A stretch of DNA of 7,120 nt from Sideroxydans lithotrophicus (GCA_022736605.1 DZDB01000081.1:1820-8939); one strand, 5' to 3'; numbered from the stretch's first letter, positions 1 to 5,895 are shown. Notes: generated by a model not told the origin, from the sequence alone. Numbers and translations: made by a program.

Positions 1-375
1 GGGTGGCGGTGGGGCAGGCTCGGCCTTGGCGGGTGGCGGCGCAGCAACCGGCGGGTTGGCTAGCGCGACCTTGGGCAGCGCCGGACTGGCTAGGGCGACT
101 TTGGGCAGCGGCGCCGGTTGCGCGATTGGTTTGACAGGCGGCGCGATGCTGCGTGGCGTGACCGTGTGCACCGGTTGCAGTGGCGGCGTCACGCGCTGCG
201 GTTTGGGCGGCGCAGGCGGCGGCAGTTCAACCAGTTGCGCTTCGAATGGCGCAGCGGGCGGGGGTGACGGGCGCGGTGTGGCAATCAGCACGCCGATGCT
301 CCAGAGCATGCCCAGCCAGAGCAGCGCGGCAACCGGCAGCGGCCACCAGGGCGTGGGCTGCAACGCCTTATTCAT
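1..375 (-). CDS. tonB: TonB energy-transducing protein, N-terminal part (cut by the left edge)
   Basis: TonB spans the periplasm and passes proton-motive energy from ExbB/ExbD to outer-membrane receptors. The first 125 codons are visible, starting at ATG 375. Residues 1-12 form a short cytoplasmic tail, residues about 13-33 one hydrophobic anchor, and from residue 34 the chain is strongly proline-rich with Lys/Arg and Glu, as in TonB periplasmic spacers. The C-terminal receptor-binding domain lies outside the window. The start overlaps the exbD stop by 8 bases (368-375), indicating translational coupling. The hydrophobic anchor contains no histidine, whereas E. coli TonB carries a functionally important SxxxH motif there. 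Residues 90-99 and 100-109 are a near-perfect tandem repeat (LPKVALASPA / LPKVALANPP). The family call rests on architecture and on position after exbB-exbD; the folded domain is not visible. Confidence 0.88.
   Translation of the reverse strand, partial: MNKALQPTPWWPLPVAALLWLGMLWSIGVLIATPRPSPPPAAPFEAQLVELPPPAPPKPQRVTPPLQPVHTVTPRSIAPPVKPIAQPAPLPKVALASPALPKVALANPPVAAPPPAKAEPAPPPP
49..108 (-). repeat. Two tandem 30-base units within the tonB proline-rich region
   Basis: The units at 79-108 and 49-78 match at 25 of 30 bases by my count and encode LPKVALASPA and LPKVALANPP. The unit is exactly ten codons, so the reading frame is kept. It looks like a recent in-frame duplication that lengthens the TonB spacer. 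Confidence 0.8.
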
Positions 376-769
376 GGGCGACGGCAATCAGGAAATGCTG
401 GCCGCCTGCGGCGCGTGCCTGCAGCATCGCCTGCACCACGACACCTTGTGGCGCAAGATTGTCGGCGTTGACAACAATGTGCTCGCTGCTGTCATGCAAC
501 AGCGGGCGCAGGGTTGCCGCCAGCGTGGCGAGGGTGACCGGTTGATGGTTGACAAACACGTGGCTGCTGGCGTCGATCGACAGCGTGACGGGTGTGTCGC
601 GTGTCAGGGTGGCGGCCTGCCCCTGCGGCAGATTGACCTTGAGCGCGTTCAGATTCTGCATCGACAGCGATGCCAGCATGAAAGTCGCCAGCAAAAAGAA
701 CATCACGTCGATCATCGGAATGATTTCGATGCGCCCCTTGCGCTGGATACGCGGCTTACGCAGTTTCAT
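368..769 (-). CDS. exbD: ExbD/TolR-family proton-channel subunit
   Basis: ExbD is the inner-membrane partner of ExbB; together they use the proton gradient to energise TonB. The 133-residue product has a basic N-terminus (residues 1-13), a single membrane helix at about 16-36, and a periplasmic domain ending in VAHE. The hallmark aspartate is Asp21 in IPMIDVMFFLL, equivalent to the essential Asp25 of E. coli ExbD, and it is followed by the typical KVNLPQ stretch. I chose ATG 769 because an AGGAG site (777-781) sits 7 bases upstream. An in-frame start at 790 would add seven residues (MTSRRTA) but overlap exbB more and lacks that spacing. The gene overlaps the end of exbB by 14 bases and the start of tonB by 8, so the three are probably translated together. 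ExbD rather than TolR is favoured by the neighbouring tonB and receptor. Confidence 0.93.
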   Translation of the reverse strand: MKLRKPRIQRKGRIEIIPMIDVMFFLLATFMLASLSMQNLNALKVNLPQGQAATLTRDTPVTLSIDASSHVFVNHQPVTLATLAATLRPLLHDSSEHIVVNADNLAPQGVVVQAMLQARAAGGQHFLIAVAHE

Positions 770-1403
770 GGCCGTTCTCCTGCTGGTCAAGCCGGATATG
801 GTCGATCAGGCGCGTGCCGAGGCGCTCCATTTCATCCATGGTCTGGGCTTGCAGACGCGAGAAATAATTGAAGCCGAACAGCGAAACCAGTGCAATCAGC
901 AGGCCGATGGCGGTCGCAATCAGCGCTTCTGCGACGCCGCCGGTAACCCCGGTCGGATTCACCAGGCCATTGCCGCCGATCAGTTGAAAGGCATGCATCA
1001 TGCCGCCGATGGTGCCCATCAGGCCCAACAGCGGCGCGGCAGTGACGATGGTTTCCAGCACCCACAAACGGCGCGACAGGCTGGTTTCGATCAGCTGCGC
1101 CTCGTCGGCAGCGCGCGATTCGGTCCACCATGCCGGGCGGCTGCGGTTGCTCAGTACCACGCTGAAAAAACGGTGGAAATAGCTGCGTGGATTGAGTTTC
1201 GTCAATTGCTGTTCGAGGCTTTCCCAGGCAAAACCGTAGGTCTCGACCAGGCTGAGCAATTCGTTCGACAACCGCGCGTAACGCCAGTACAGCACGGCTT
1301 TTTCCAGCATGATGGCGAGCGCGATGATCGCCAGCAGTGACAGCGGAATGATCATGACGCCGCCGAGTTTGAGGGCAATCCAGCTTTCGTGTAAATCCTG
1401 CAT
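756..1403 (-). CDS. exbB: ExbB/MotA/TolQ-family proton-channel protein
   Basis: ExbB forms the inner-membrane channel that couples proton flow to TonB. The protein has 215 residues and three hydrophobic segments, at about 16-38, 115-138 and 156-180. Between the first two is a long polar region, the expected cytoplasmic domain. Segment 2 carries the family motif APLLGLMGTIGGM (123-135). Segment 3 carries EALIATAIGLLIAL (159-172), where Glu159 and Thr164 match the conserved Glu176 and Thr181 of E. coli ExbB. The start at 1403 is preceded by AGGAG (1410-1414) with a 6-base spacer. That site lies just before the receptor stop codon (1415-1417), so receptor and motor genes are separated by only 11 bases. 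Its 3' end overlaps exbD. The length is slightly below E. coli ExbB (244 residues), because the N-terminal extension is short. Confidence 0.95.
   Translation of the reverse strand: MQDLHESWIALKLGGVMIIPLSLLAIIALAIMLEKAVLYWRYARLSNELLSLVETYGFAWESLEQQLTKLNPRSYFHRFFSVVLSNRSRPAWWTESRAADEAQLIETSLSRRLWVLETIVTAAPLLGLMGTIGGMMHAFQLIGGNGLVNPTGVTGGVAEALIATAIGLLIALVSLFGFNYFSRLQAQTMDEMERLGTRLIDHIRLDQQENGHETA
777..781 (-). promoter_or_regulatory. Ribosome binding site that sets the exbD start
   Basis: AGGAG lies 7 bases before ATG 769 and inside the 3' end of exbB. It decides in favour of the 133-residue ExbD over the 140-residue reading that begins at 790. Confidence 0.75.
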
Positions 1404-1409
1404 GAGGTT

Positions 1410-1414
1410 CTCCT
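1410..1414 (-). promoter_or_regulatory. Strong exbB ribosome binding site abutting the receptor stop
   Basis: AGGAG lies 6 bases before ATG 1403 and directly after the TAA of the receptor gene. The close packing supports one transcript and possible reinitiation from the receptor into exbB. Confidence 0.75.
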
Positions 1415-3766
1415 TTAAAACAGTTTGTCGAGGCTGACGGCTATTGCGCGGCGTGGCCCGTATTGCGGCGCACCGACGCCAATGCCGCTGCCATCGCGGA
1501 TTTCGTAGCTTTTATCAAAGGCGTTAAGCAGGCTGACACGGCCTTCGAATTTGCCGAGTTGCGCGACGTCGAACTTGCGTGACGCGCCCAGATTGACTTG
1601 CGTATAGCCAGGCAGGGAGTCTGTATTGGCAAAGCCGCTGCGCAGGCCGCTGCCGTAGATCGCAGCAGCGCTCCAGGTGGTGCCGCGCCAGCGATACGCA
1701 CCGCCGAGCGAAGCGGTGTAGGTCTGATCGTGGTCGAGGTGTACCCAGTTGTTGGCGATATACGCCAGCTCGACCGGGTCGAAATTGTATTGCGCCGAGG
1801 TAATGTCGCGGCCCAGCGCGGTGCTGCGGGCAAGGTTGAAATAGGCCGAGAAATCGTCCTTGCGATAGCTTGCGCTCAACTCGGCGCCATAGATTTTGCC
1901 TTCGCGGTAGTTGAACGGCGTGTACAGCAGCGCCGAGCCGAACTGGCCTTCGTCGAGCAGATTCTTCACTTTTTTGTAATAGCCATCCAGCCCGAGTGTG
2001 AGGTGCGGCGTGAGCTGATGGCTGATGCCCGCATCATAGTAGTCGGACGATTCGGATTGCACCGCGTCGTTCTGCGTGCCGGGTGGCGCGCTGGTTGTAC
2101 CCTGTGACAGGGCAATGGTCTGGCCGCTGATCAGTTCGTTGGGCGGCGGCGTGAAGTAGCGCGCATAGCCTGCGTGCAGCGTGGTTTGCGGCGTGAGTTG
2201 ATACACCGCACCGAGGCGTGGGCTCCATTGATGGCCGGTGACATACGCGTTGACGGCGTCGAAACGCACGCCGTAATTCACCGTGAGCTTGGCCAAGGGC
2301 TTCCATTCATCCTGCGCGTAGATGCCATAGAGGTTGGCGATTTTGCTGTTGTCGTCGGTGAAGCCGACGGGCGTGCTGCTGATTTGATTGCCTGCGTTGT
2401 CCGCCGGGAAAGTCAGCACATCGGTGTTGTTGTCGAGATGTTCCTGACTGGTGAATACCCCGGCGCGCAAGGTGTGCTGCGGGTTGAGCTGATAGCTCGC
2501 ATCGGCCTGCACGCCATTCGCCACGCTGCGGCGCAACACGCGCGACGCCACCCCGGTATAGATCAGGTCGCCGGTATTGTCCGGCTCGAACAGCACGCGC
2601 GAATAGCGGCTGAACCCGGCGATCTGGTAGCTGATTTTGTCGCCCAGCGTGCCCTGCAACGCCAGAATGCCGTAGCGCGTGGTTTCACGCTGACGCTCGT
2701 CGAGGTTCGCCGATGGGTAACTGGGCACGCCGTTGAGCGTGAAATTCTGCGTCAGCCCTGCGGTATTTGGAATCTCGAATTTGTTGTCCGAGCTGCCCAG
2801 GATCAGGCTCAACCGGGCGCTGTCGCTGAGCAGATACGACAGATAGCCAAACCCCTTGCTCTGCCGCGTGGTGTCGTGAATCGCGTTGCGGTCGGCAGTG
2901 GGGTTTTCGATACCGAGGTCGTTTTTCAGCAACGAGGCATTGAAGTAATAACTCAGGCGGTCTTTGTGGCCACTGATTTCGCCGCCAATTTCTCGCTGGT
3001 TGTGGCTGCCGACGGTGACGCCAATGCGTCCGCCGTTGTCAAACGCGCCGGTCTTGGTGTGAATGTCCACCACCCCCGCCGTACGATAGCCGTATTGCGC
3101 GGGCAGCGCGCCGGTCAGCAGGTTGATACTGTCGGCAAAACGTGTATCGAGCGATTGACCAAAGCCGCTGATGGCTTCCGGCACGATGATGTCGTTGATG
3201 CGGTATTGCACGTTGCCGTGGTCGCCGCGTATGTGTAGCTGGCCGTAGGAATCCTGCGCCACGCCGGGCGCTTGCAGCAACACCTGGTTGAGCGGCGTGC
3301 TGGCACCCTGCGGCAGGCTGGCGATGTCGTGCGCGCTGATGCGGTAATTGCTGCTGCCGGTATCCACTGCAATACGGTTGCGCGCGCGGTCGAGTTTTTG
3401 TGCCGTGACGCGCACATTCAATGCAGCATTGCTGGCCAGCGTGAGGGTGCTGATAGTGCTTGCCCCTGCCGTCAGGGTGACGATGTCGGTACTGGGCGAA
3501 AAATCGGCTTTGCTGGCGAATACGGCATACACGCCAGGCGCAATGCCATTAAAGCTGTAATGCCCGCTGGCACTGGTTTGGGTGCTTCCCAGACTGCGAC
3601 CATCCGGGCTTTGCAGGGTGATTTTTGCGCCTGCAACGGGGCGCCCCAATGCATCATTGACAAGGCCGTTGATGTGACCGGTTGGCATGGCTGCCGCGCA
3701 AACGGGCGCAGCCACGGTAAAGACGAGTGCAATGGCTGCACGCATTCGGGTATCGCTGAGGAACAT
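1415..3766 (-). CDS. TonB-dependent outer-membrane receptor with carboxypeptidase-regulatory-like N-terminal domain
   Basis: This is a 783-residue outer-membrane importer that would bind a scarce ligand and take it up using TonB energy. Residues 1-26 are a Sec signal peptide (hydrophobic AAIALVFTVAAPVCAAA). Residues about 29-110 are a beta-sandwich of the CarboxypepD_reg-like type (INGLVNDALGRPVAGAKITL; SASGHYSFNGIAPGVY). LNVRVTAQKL (116-125) is a possible TonB-box region. The plug covers about 140-240, with LPQGASTPLNQVLLQAPGV, LHIRGDHGNVQYRINDI and AQYGYRTAGVVDI. The rest is the barrel, ending LNAFDKSYEIRDG...GPRRAIAVSLDKLF; the terminal Phe is the usual outer-membrane assembly signal. ATG 3766 is preferred because GGAG (3774-3777) lies 7 bases before it; a TTG at 3793 would add nine residues before the signal peptide. 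The ligand is not identifiable from sequence. The motor genes follow directly, and a His/Cys-rich small membrane protein precedes it. Confidence 0.93.
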   Translation of the reverse strand: MFLSDTRMRAAIALVFTVAAPVCAAAMPTGHINGLVNDALGRPVAGAKITLQSPDGRSLGSTQTSASGHYSFNGIAPGVYAVFASKADFSPSTDIVTLTAGASTISTLTLASNAALNVRVTAQKLDRARNRIAVDTGSSNYRISAHDIASLPQGASTPLNQVLLQAPGVAQDSYGQLHIRGDHGNVQYRINDIIVPEAISGFGQSLDTRFADSINLLTGALPAQYGYRTAGVVDIHTKTGAFDNGGRIGVTVGSHNQREIGGEISGHKDRLSYYFNASLLKNDLGIENPTADRNAIHDTTRQSKGFGYLSYLLSDSARLSLILGSSDNKFEIPNTAGLTQNFTLNGVPSYPSANLDERQRETTRYGILALQGTLGDKISYQIAGFSRYSRVLFEPDNTGDLIYTGVASRVLRRSVANGVQADASYQLNPQHTLRAGVFTSQEHLDNNTDVLTFPADNAGNQISSTPVGFTDDNSKIANLYGIYAQDEWKPLAKLTVNYGVRFDAVNAYVTGHQWSPRLGAVYQLTPQTTLHAGYARYFTPPPNELISGQTIALSQGTTSAPPGTQNDAVQSESSDYYDAGISHQLTPHLTLGLDGYYKKVKNLLDEGQFGSALLYTPFNYREGKIYGAELSASYRKDDFSAYFNLARSTALGRDITSAQYNFDPVELAYIANNWVHLDHDQTYTASLGGAYRWRGTTWSAAAIYGSGLRSGFANTDSLPGYTQVNLGASRKFDVAQLGKFEGRVSLLNAFDKSYEIRDGSGIGVGAPQYGPRRAIAVSLDKLF

Positions 3767-3773
3767 GGATGTA

Positions 3774-3777
3774 CTCC
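3774..3777 (-). promoter_or_regulatory. Ribosome binding site that sets the receptor start
   Basis: GGAG is 7 bases before ATG 3766. The upstream TTG at 3793 has no comparable site and would place polar residues ahead of the signal peptide, so the ATG is the better start. Confidence 0.7.
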
Positions 3778-3800
3778 ACAAAAACCGATTCAATAGACAA

Positions 3801-3827
3801 GCCGCGCGCCTGCATCAGCAGCGCGGC
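3801..3827 (-). terminator. GC-rich hairpin between the small membrane gene and the receptor, possible attenuator
   Basis: On the minus strand GCCGCGC pairs perfectly with GCGCGGC (3821-3827 with 3801-3807). Inside it TGC can pair with GCA around a TGAT loop, leaving a 3-base bulge. It is followed by TTGTCTATT, a weak T-rich tract. It begins 19 bases after the stop of the upstream gene. It could be a partial terminator or an mRNA processing or stability element that sets the receptor level. The poor T-run makes full termination unlikely. Confidence 0.45.
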
Positions 3828-3846
3828 GTGAAATAACAGCGGTGAA

Positions 3847-4161
3847 TCAGACTTGTGGTGGTGCCTGGGCAGGCGGCAGCACGCGCAGGCGGCGTGCCGG
3901 GTGAATAAGCGGGCGTGGTTGGATTGTCAGCCACCAGGCAACGGCCAGCGCCACCAGTACAACGGCTGGGGGAATGCTGGCCATGCCGCCGGAAAAGTCG
4001 GCAGCCAGATTGCAGGCGGGACAATCGTCGTGCTGCTGGCTCAGGTCATGGTGATGCTGGGTGAGGGCGTACAGTTGCAGGCACAGCAACAGTGTGAACA
4101 GAACAAGCAGCGTGCGACGGAGTCGGGTCCAGCTGGGAATCAATTTGCAAGTTGGTTGCAT
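3847..4161 (-). CDS. Small two-helix inner-membrane protein with His/Cys-rich periplasmic loop (DUF2946-like)
   Basis: I do not recognise this as a named gene. From ATG 4161 it is 104 residues long. A basic N-terminus (RLRR) leads to a hydrophobic segment TLLVLFTLLLCLQLYAL (about 17-33). A loop follows with HHHDLSQQHDDCPACNL, then a second hydrophobic segment PPAVVLVALAVAWWLTI and a basic, proline-rich tail (PARRLRVLPPAQAPP). The charge pattern predicts both ends in the cytoplasm and the His/Cys loop in the periplasm. The size, H...CPxC pattern and APP-type tail resemble DUF2946 proteins, which often sit near metal uptake or resistance genes; this is resemblance from memory, not a search result. 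A role in metal sensing or handling for the adjacent receptor is an inference. A longer reading from TTG 4197 is possible, but that TTG is part of the -35 element and has no ribosome binding site. Confidence 0.75.
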   Translation of the reverse strand: MQPTCKLIPSWTRLRRTLLVLFTLLLCLQLYALTQHHHDLSQQHDDCPACNLAADFSGGMASIPPAVVLVALAVAWWLTIQPRPLIHPARRLRVLPPAQAPPQV

Positions 4162-4167
4162 TAAGCC

Positions 4168-4197
4168 AGTATAAAGGCGGCTGATGAACGCAGTCAA
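4168..4197 (-). promoter_or_regulatory. Sigma-70-type promoter of the receptor/exbBD/tonB operon
   Basis: The -35 element TTGACT (4192-4197) and the -10 element TATACT (4168-4173) each match the consensus at five of six bases and are separated by 18 bases. Six bases after the -10 comes ATG 4161, so transcription should start at or within a base or two of that ATG. No ribosome binding site is present between promoter and ATG, which fits a leaderless mRNA. Confidence 0.7.
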
Positions 4198-4213
4198 ACC
4201 GGATTTTGCATGT

Positions 4214-4235
4214 CAGGCTGGTAGCCTGCTGCCAG
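4214..4235. repeat. Two overlapping dyads upstream of the operon promoter
   Basis: 4214-4228 is a perfect palindrome, CAGGCT-GGT-AGCCTG. 4218-4235 is an imperfect one, CTGGTAGCC/TGCTGCCAG, with 7 of 9 bases pairing. They share bases, so as RNA they could not both fold. They lie 17-38 bases upstream of the -35 element and 24 bases past the DsrE-family stop codon. They may be a regulator site, or a weak end for the upstream transcript; no T-run follows on either strand. Confidence 0.4.
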
Positions 4236-4258
4236 GTTGCGATACACCACCGCGCATC

Positions 4259-4735
4259 TCAACGCATATAGGCATAGCCCGCCTGCTGTAAACGCACGAT
4301 TTCGGCATCGGCCATCGGCACCATCGTCACAAAGCCGTGGATGTCGGCAGGCTCGAAGCCGTGACCTTTGGCGGCGATACGGCACATGCGGAATTCGATC
4401 ACGCCGGTTTGCGTGGCGCCCTGCGCGCGCTGCATCAGGTCGCGGTATTTGGCGTAGTTCTTGATGGCGAAAAACGGAATCTCATTGCCGTGCAGCACGA
4501 TGACGACCTTGGTATCGAACGGGTCGTTGCCGTTCAGGTTCGCCAGCAGTACGGCACGGCTGATGACCGAGCGCACCGCTGCCTCGCTGTCCACGGCGAC
4601 GTCATACACGACTTTTTCCTTGGCATAGACTTGTTCAACGGCTTTGGCGTGTCCCCACGGCGCGTTGGTCTCGGCGGCCAGCGCGAGGTTGGGGAGCAGG
4701 GCGGCGAATAACAGGGCGAAGACGGCTGTGCGCAT
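4259..4735 (-). CDS. Exported DsrE-family protein
   Basis: The 158-residue product belongs by pattern to the DsrE/DsrF-like superfamily, small alpha/beta proteins many of which relay sulfur through a conserved cysteine. Residues 1-20 are a Sec signal peptide (AVFALLFAALLPNLALA, cut before AETN), so it should act in the periplasm. Family features are KVVIVLHGNEIPFF (76-89), a Cys at 118 in EFRMCRIAAKGHGF, and the end MVPMADAEIVRLQQAGYAYMR, which matches the usual VxxGxAEIxxLQxxGYAYI tail. It starts at ATG 4735, 8 bases after the TRAP receptor stop. Its AAGG ribosome site (4742-4745) overlaps that stop codon, so the two are probably co-translated. The exact function is unknown. Exported members occur widely as hypothetical proteins, and sulfur transfer should not be assumed from one cysteine. 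Confidence 0.85.
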   Translation of the reverse strand: MRTAVFALLFAALLPNLALAAETNAPWGHAKAVEQVYAKEKVVYDVAVDSEAAVRSVISRAVLLANLNGNDPFDTKVVIVLHGNEIPFFAIKNYAKYRDLMQRAQGATQTGVIEFRMCRIAAKGHGFEPADIHGFVTMVPMADAEIVRLQQAGYAYMR

Positions 4736-4743
4736 GGGGAGCC

Positions 4744-5832
4744 TTATTTAACGTAGTAAAGAAAATTTGCGTACGGCGCTTCAGCAACTTTGAACCACTG
4801 GATTTCGCTGTCGCGGAAGCGTTTCCATTCGATGTAGATTTTTTTGAACGCCGGGTTTTTGGCCGCCTCTTCGTCGAATAGTTCAAACGCAGTGCGGCGC
4901 GCGGCGAGCATCACGTCTTTGGGGAAGGCGTGCAGTTTCACGCCTTGCTGCACCAGGCGCATCATCGCGGGTGGATTCTTGGCGTCGTATTGCGCCAGCA
5001 TGGCGGCGTTGGCTTCAATCGCCGCGACTTCAAACGCCTGCCGGTACTGTTCAGGCAGCGCAGTCCATTTTTGCTGGTTGACCATGAATGACAGCTGCGG
5101 GCCGCCTTCCCACCAGCCGGGATAATAGTAATGTTTGGCGATTTTGTAGAAGCCGAGTTTTTCGTCATCATACGGCCCGACCCATTCGGCGGCGTCCAGC
5201 GCGCCGCGTTCCAGCGCTGGGTAAATGTCGCCGCCGGGCAGGGTTTGCGGTACCGCGCCGAGGCGCGCCATGATCTTGCCGCCGAGGCCGGGGATGCGCA
5301 TTTTCAAGCCCTTGAGGTCGGCCAGCGATTTGATCTCATGGCGGAACCAGCCGCCCATCTGCGTGCCGGTATTGCCGCCGGGAAACTGCACGATGTTGTA
5401 GCCCTTGAAAAACTCGCGCATCAATTCCAGCCCGCCGCCTGCCACCATCCAGGCATTTTGCTGGCGCGCGGTCAAACCGAACGGCATGGCGCAATCGAAA
5501 GCGAATGCCATGTTTTTGCCCACGTAGTAATAGCTCGCCGAGTGGCCGCATTCCACCGTGCCGTTCTGCACTGCGTCGAGCACTTGCAGGCCGGGCACCA
5601 GTTCGCCACCGGCGAACACGCGAATCTCGAATTTGCCGTTGGTCAGCGCCGCCACGCGTTTGGAGAGGATTTCCGCCGCGCCATAAATGGTGTCGAGGCT
5701 CTTGGGGAAGCTCGATGCCAGCCGCCATTTCACCACCGGCGTGTCGGCCGCCTGTGCCAGCTGCGGCGCCAGCACGGCGGCACCGGCCAGGCTCGCGCTG
5801 CCTGCGCCCTTGAGAAAGTCACGTCTGTGCAT
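4744..5832 (-). CDS. TRAP transporter solute-binding protein (DctP family, TakP-like)
   Basis: This periplasmic receptor captures a small organic acid for a TRAP (tripartite ATP-independent) importer. The 362-residue chain starts with a Tat signal, HRRDFLKG (2-9), then an Ala-rich hydrophobic stretch and a cleavage site near AQA-AD (26-30). The mature part shows the DctP fold markers: WRLASSFPKSLDTIYGAAE (36-54), FAGGELVPGLQVLDAVQNG (73-91), the conserved ligand arginine in MRIPGLGG (Arg179), and AAEWVGPYDD (214-223). SFPKSLDT and EWVGPYDD are typical of the alpha-keto-acid-binding TakP branch as I recall it; the ligand is inferred only. ATG 5832 is preferred over ATG 5841 because GAGG (5842-5845) directly abuts the latter but lies 9 bases before the former. 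No TRAP membrane subunits are in the window. Instead it is followed by an exported DsrE-family gene. Confidence 0.93.
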   Translation of the reverse strand: MHRRDFLKGAGSASLAGAAVLAPQLAQAADTPVVKWRLASSFPKSLDTIYGAAEILSKRVAALTNGKFEIRVFAGGELVPGLQVLDAVQNGTVECGHSASYYYVGKNMAFAFDCAMPFGLTARQQNAWMVAGGGLELMREFFKGYNIVQFPGGNTGTQMGGWFRHEIKSLADLKGLKMRIPGLGGKIMARLGAVPQTLPGGDIYPALERGALDAAEWVGPYDDEKLGFYKIAKHYYYPGWWEGGPQLSFMVNQQKWTALPEQYRQAFEVAAIEANAAMLAQYDAKNPPAMMRLVQQGVKLHAFPKDVMLAARRTAFELFDEEAAKNPAFKKIYIEWKRFRDSEIQWFKVAEAPYANFLYYVK

Positions 5833-5834
5833 TG

Positions 5835-5865
5835 TTGTCATCCTCGGTTGAATAGCGGGTAAAAT
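5835..5865 (+). promoter_or_regulatory. Possible glnS promoter
   Basis: TTGTCA (5835-5840) and TAAAAT (5860-5865) each match the sigma-70 consensus at five of six bases, but the 19-base spacing is long. It would start transcription near 5872, giving a leader of about 24 bases. It overlaps the divergent -10 element at 5864-5869. Confidence 0.35.
5842..5845 (-). promoter_or_regulatory. Ribosome binding site that sets the TRAP receptor start
   Basis: GAGG touches ATG 5841, with no spacer, but lies 9 bases from the in-frame ATG 5832. The latter is therefore the likely start, and it places the Tat twin arginine at residues 3-4. Confidence 0.55.
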
Positions 5866-5869
5866 TATA
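5864..5869 (-). promoter_or_regulatory. Probable -10 element for the TRAP receptor/DsrE operon
   Basis: A perfect TATAAT on the minus strand would give a start near 5857 and a leader of about 25 bases carrying the GAGG site. No good -35 is seen at 16-18 bases upstream; TTCTAT at 19 bases is weak. An activator or a weak basal level is possible. Confidence 0.5.
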
Positions 5870-5895
5870 CGGGTTAAAGCCTACTTGAATAGAAC

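Noticed and set aside
26..871. Plus-strand open frame rich in Gly, Ala and Cys
   Set aside because: It is antisense to tonB and exbD. The Gly/Ala-rich start is the complement of the TonB proline codons.
549..1340. Plus-strand open frame (263 codons)
   Set aside because: It is antisense to exbB and exbD, both with clear conserved motifs, and resembles no known family.
2174..3238. Plus-strand open frame (354 codons) inside the receptor gene
   Set aside because: It lies opposite the plug and barrel of an intact TonB-dependent receptor and shows no family motif; it is a GC-rich shadow.
3767..3846. A separate promoter for the receptor in the spacer
   Set aside because: Sequences such as TTGTCT and TATTGA occur, but no -35/-10 pair has both acceptable matches and 16-18 base spacing.
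4214..4228. Intrinsic terminator for the TRAP/DsrE transcript
   Set aside because: The palindrome has only six base pairs and is followed by ACATGCAAAATCC on the minus strand, with no T-run, so I list it as a dyad and not a terminator.
4161..4258. Fur-box or MerR-type operator at the operon promoter
   Set aside because: No GATAATGATAATCATTATC-like run is present, and the 18-base spacer between -35 and -10 has no dyad of the kind bound by MerR-family regulators.
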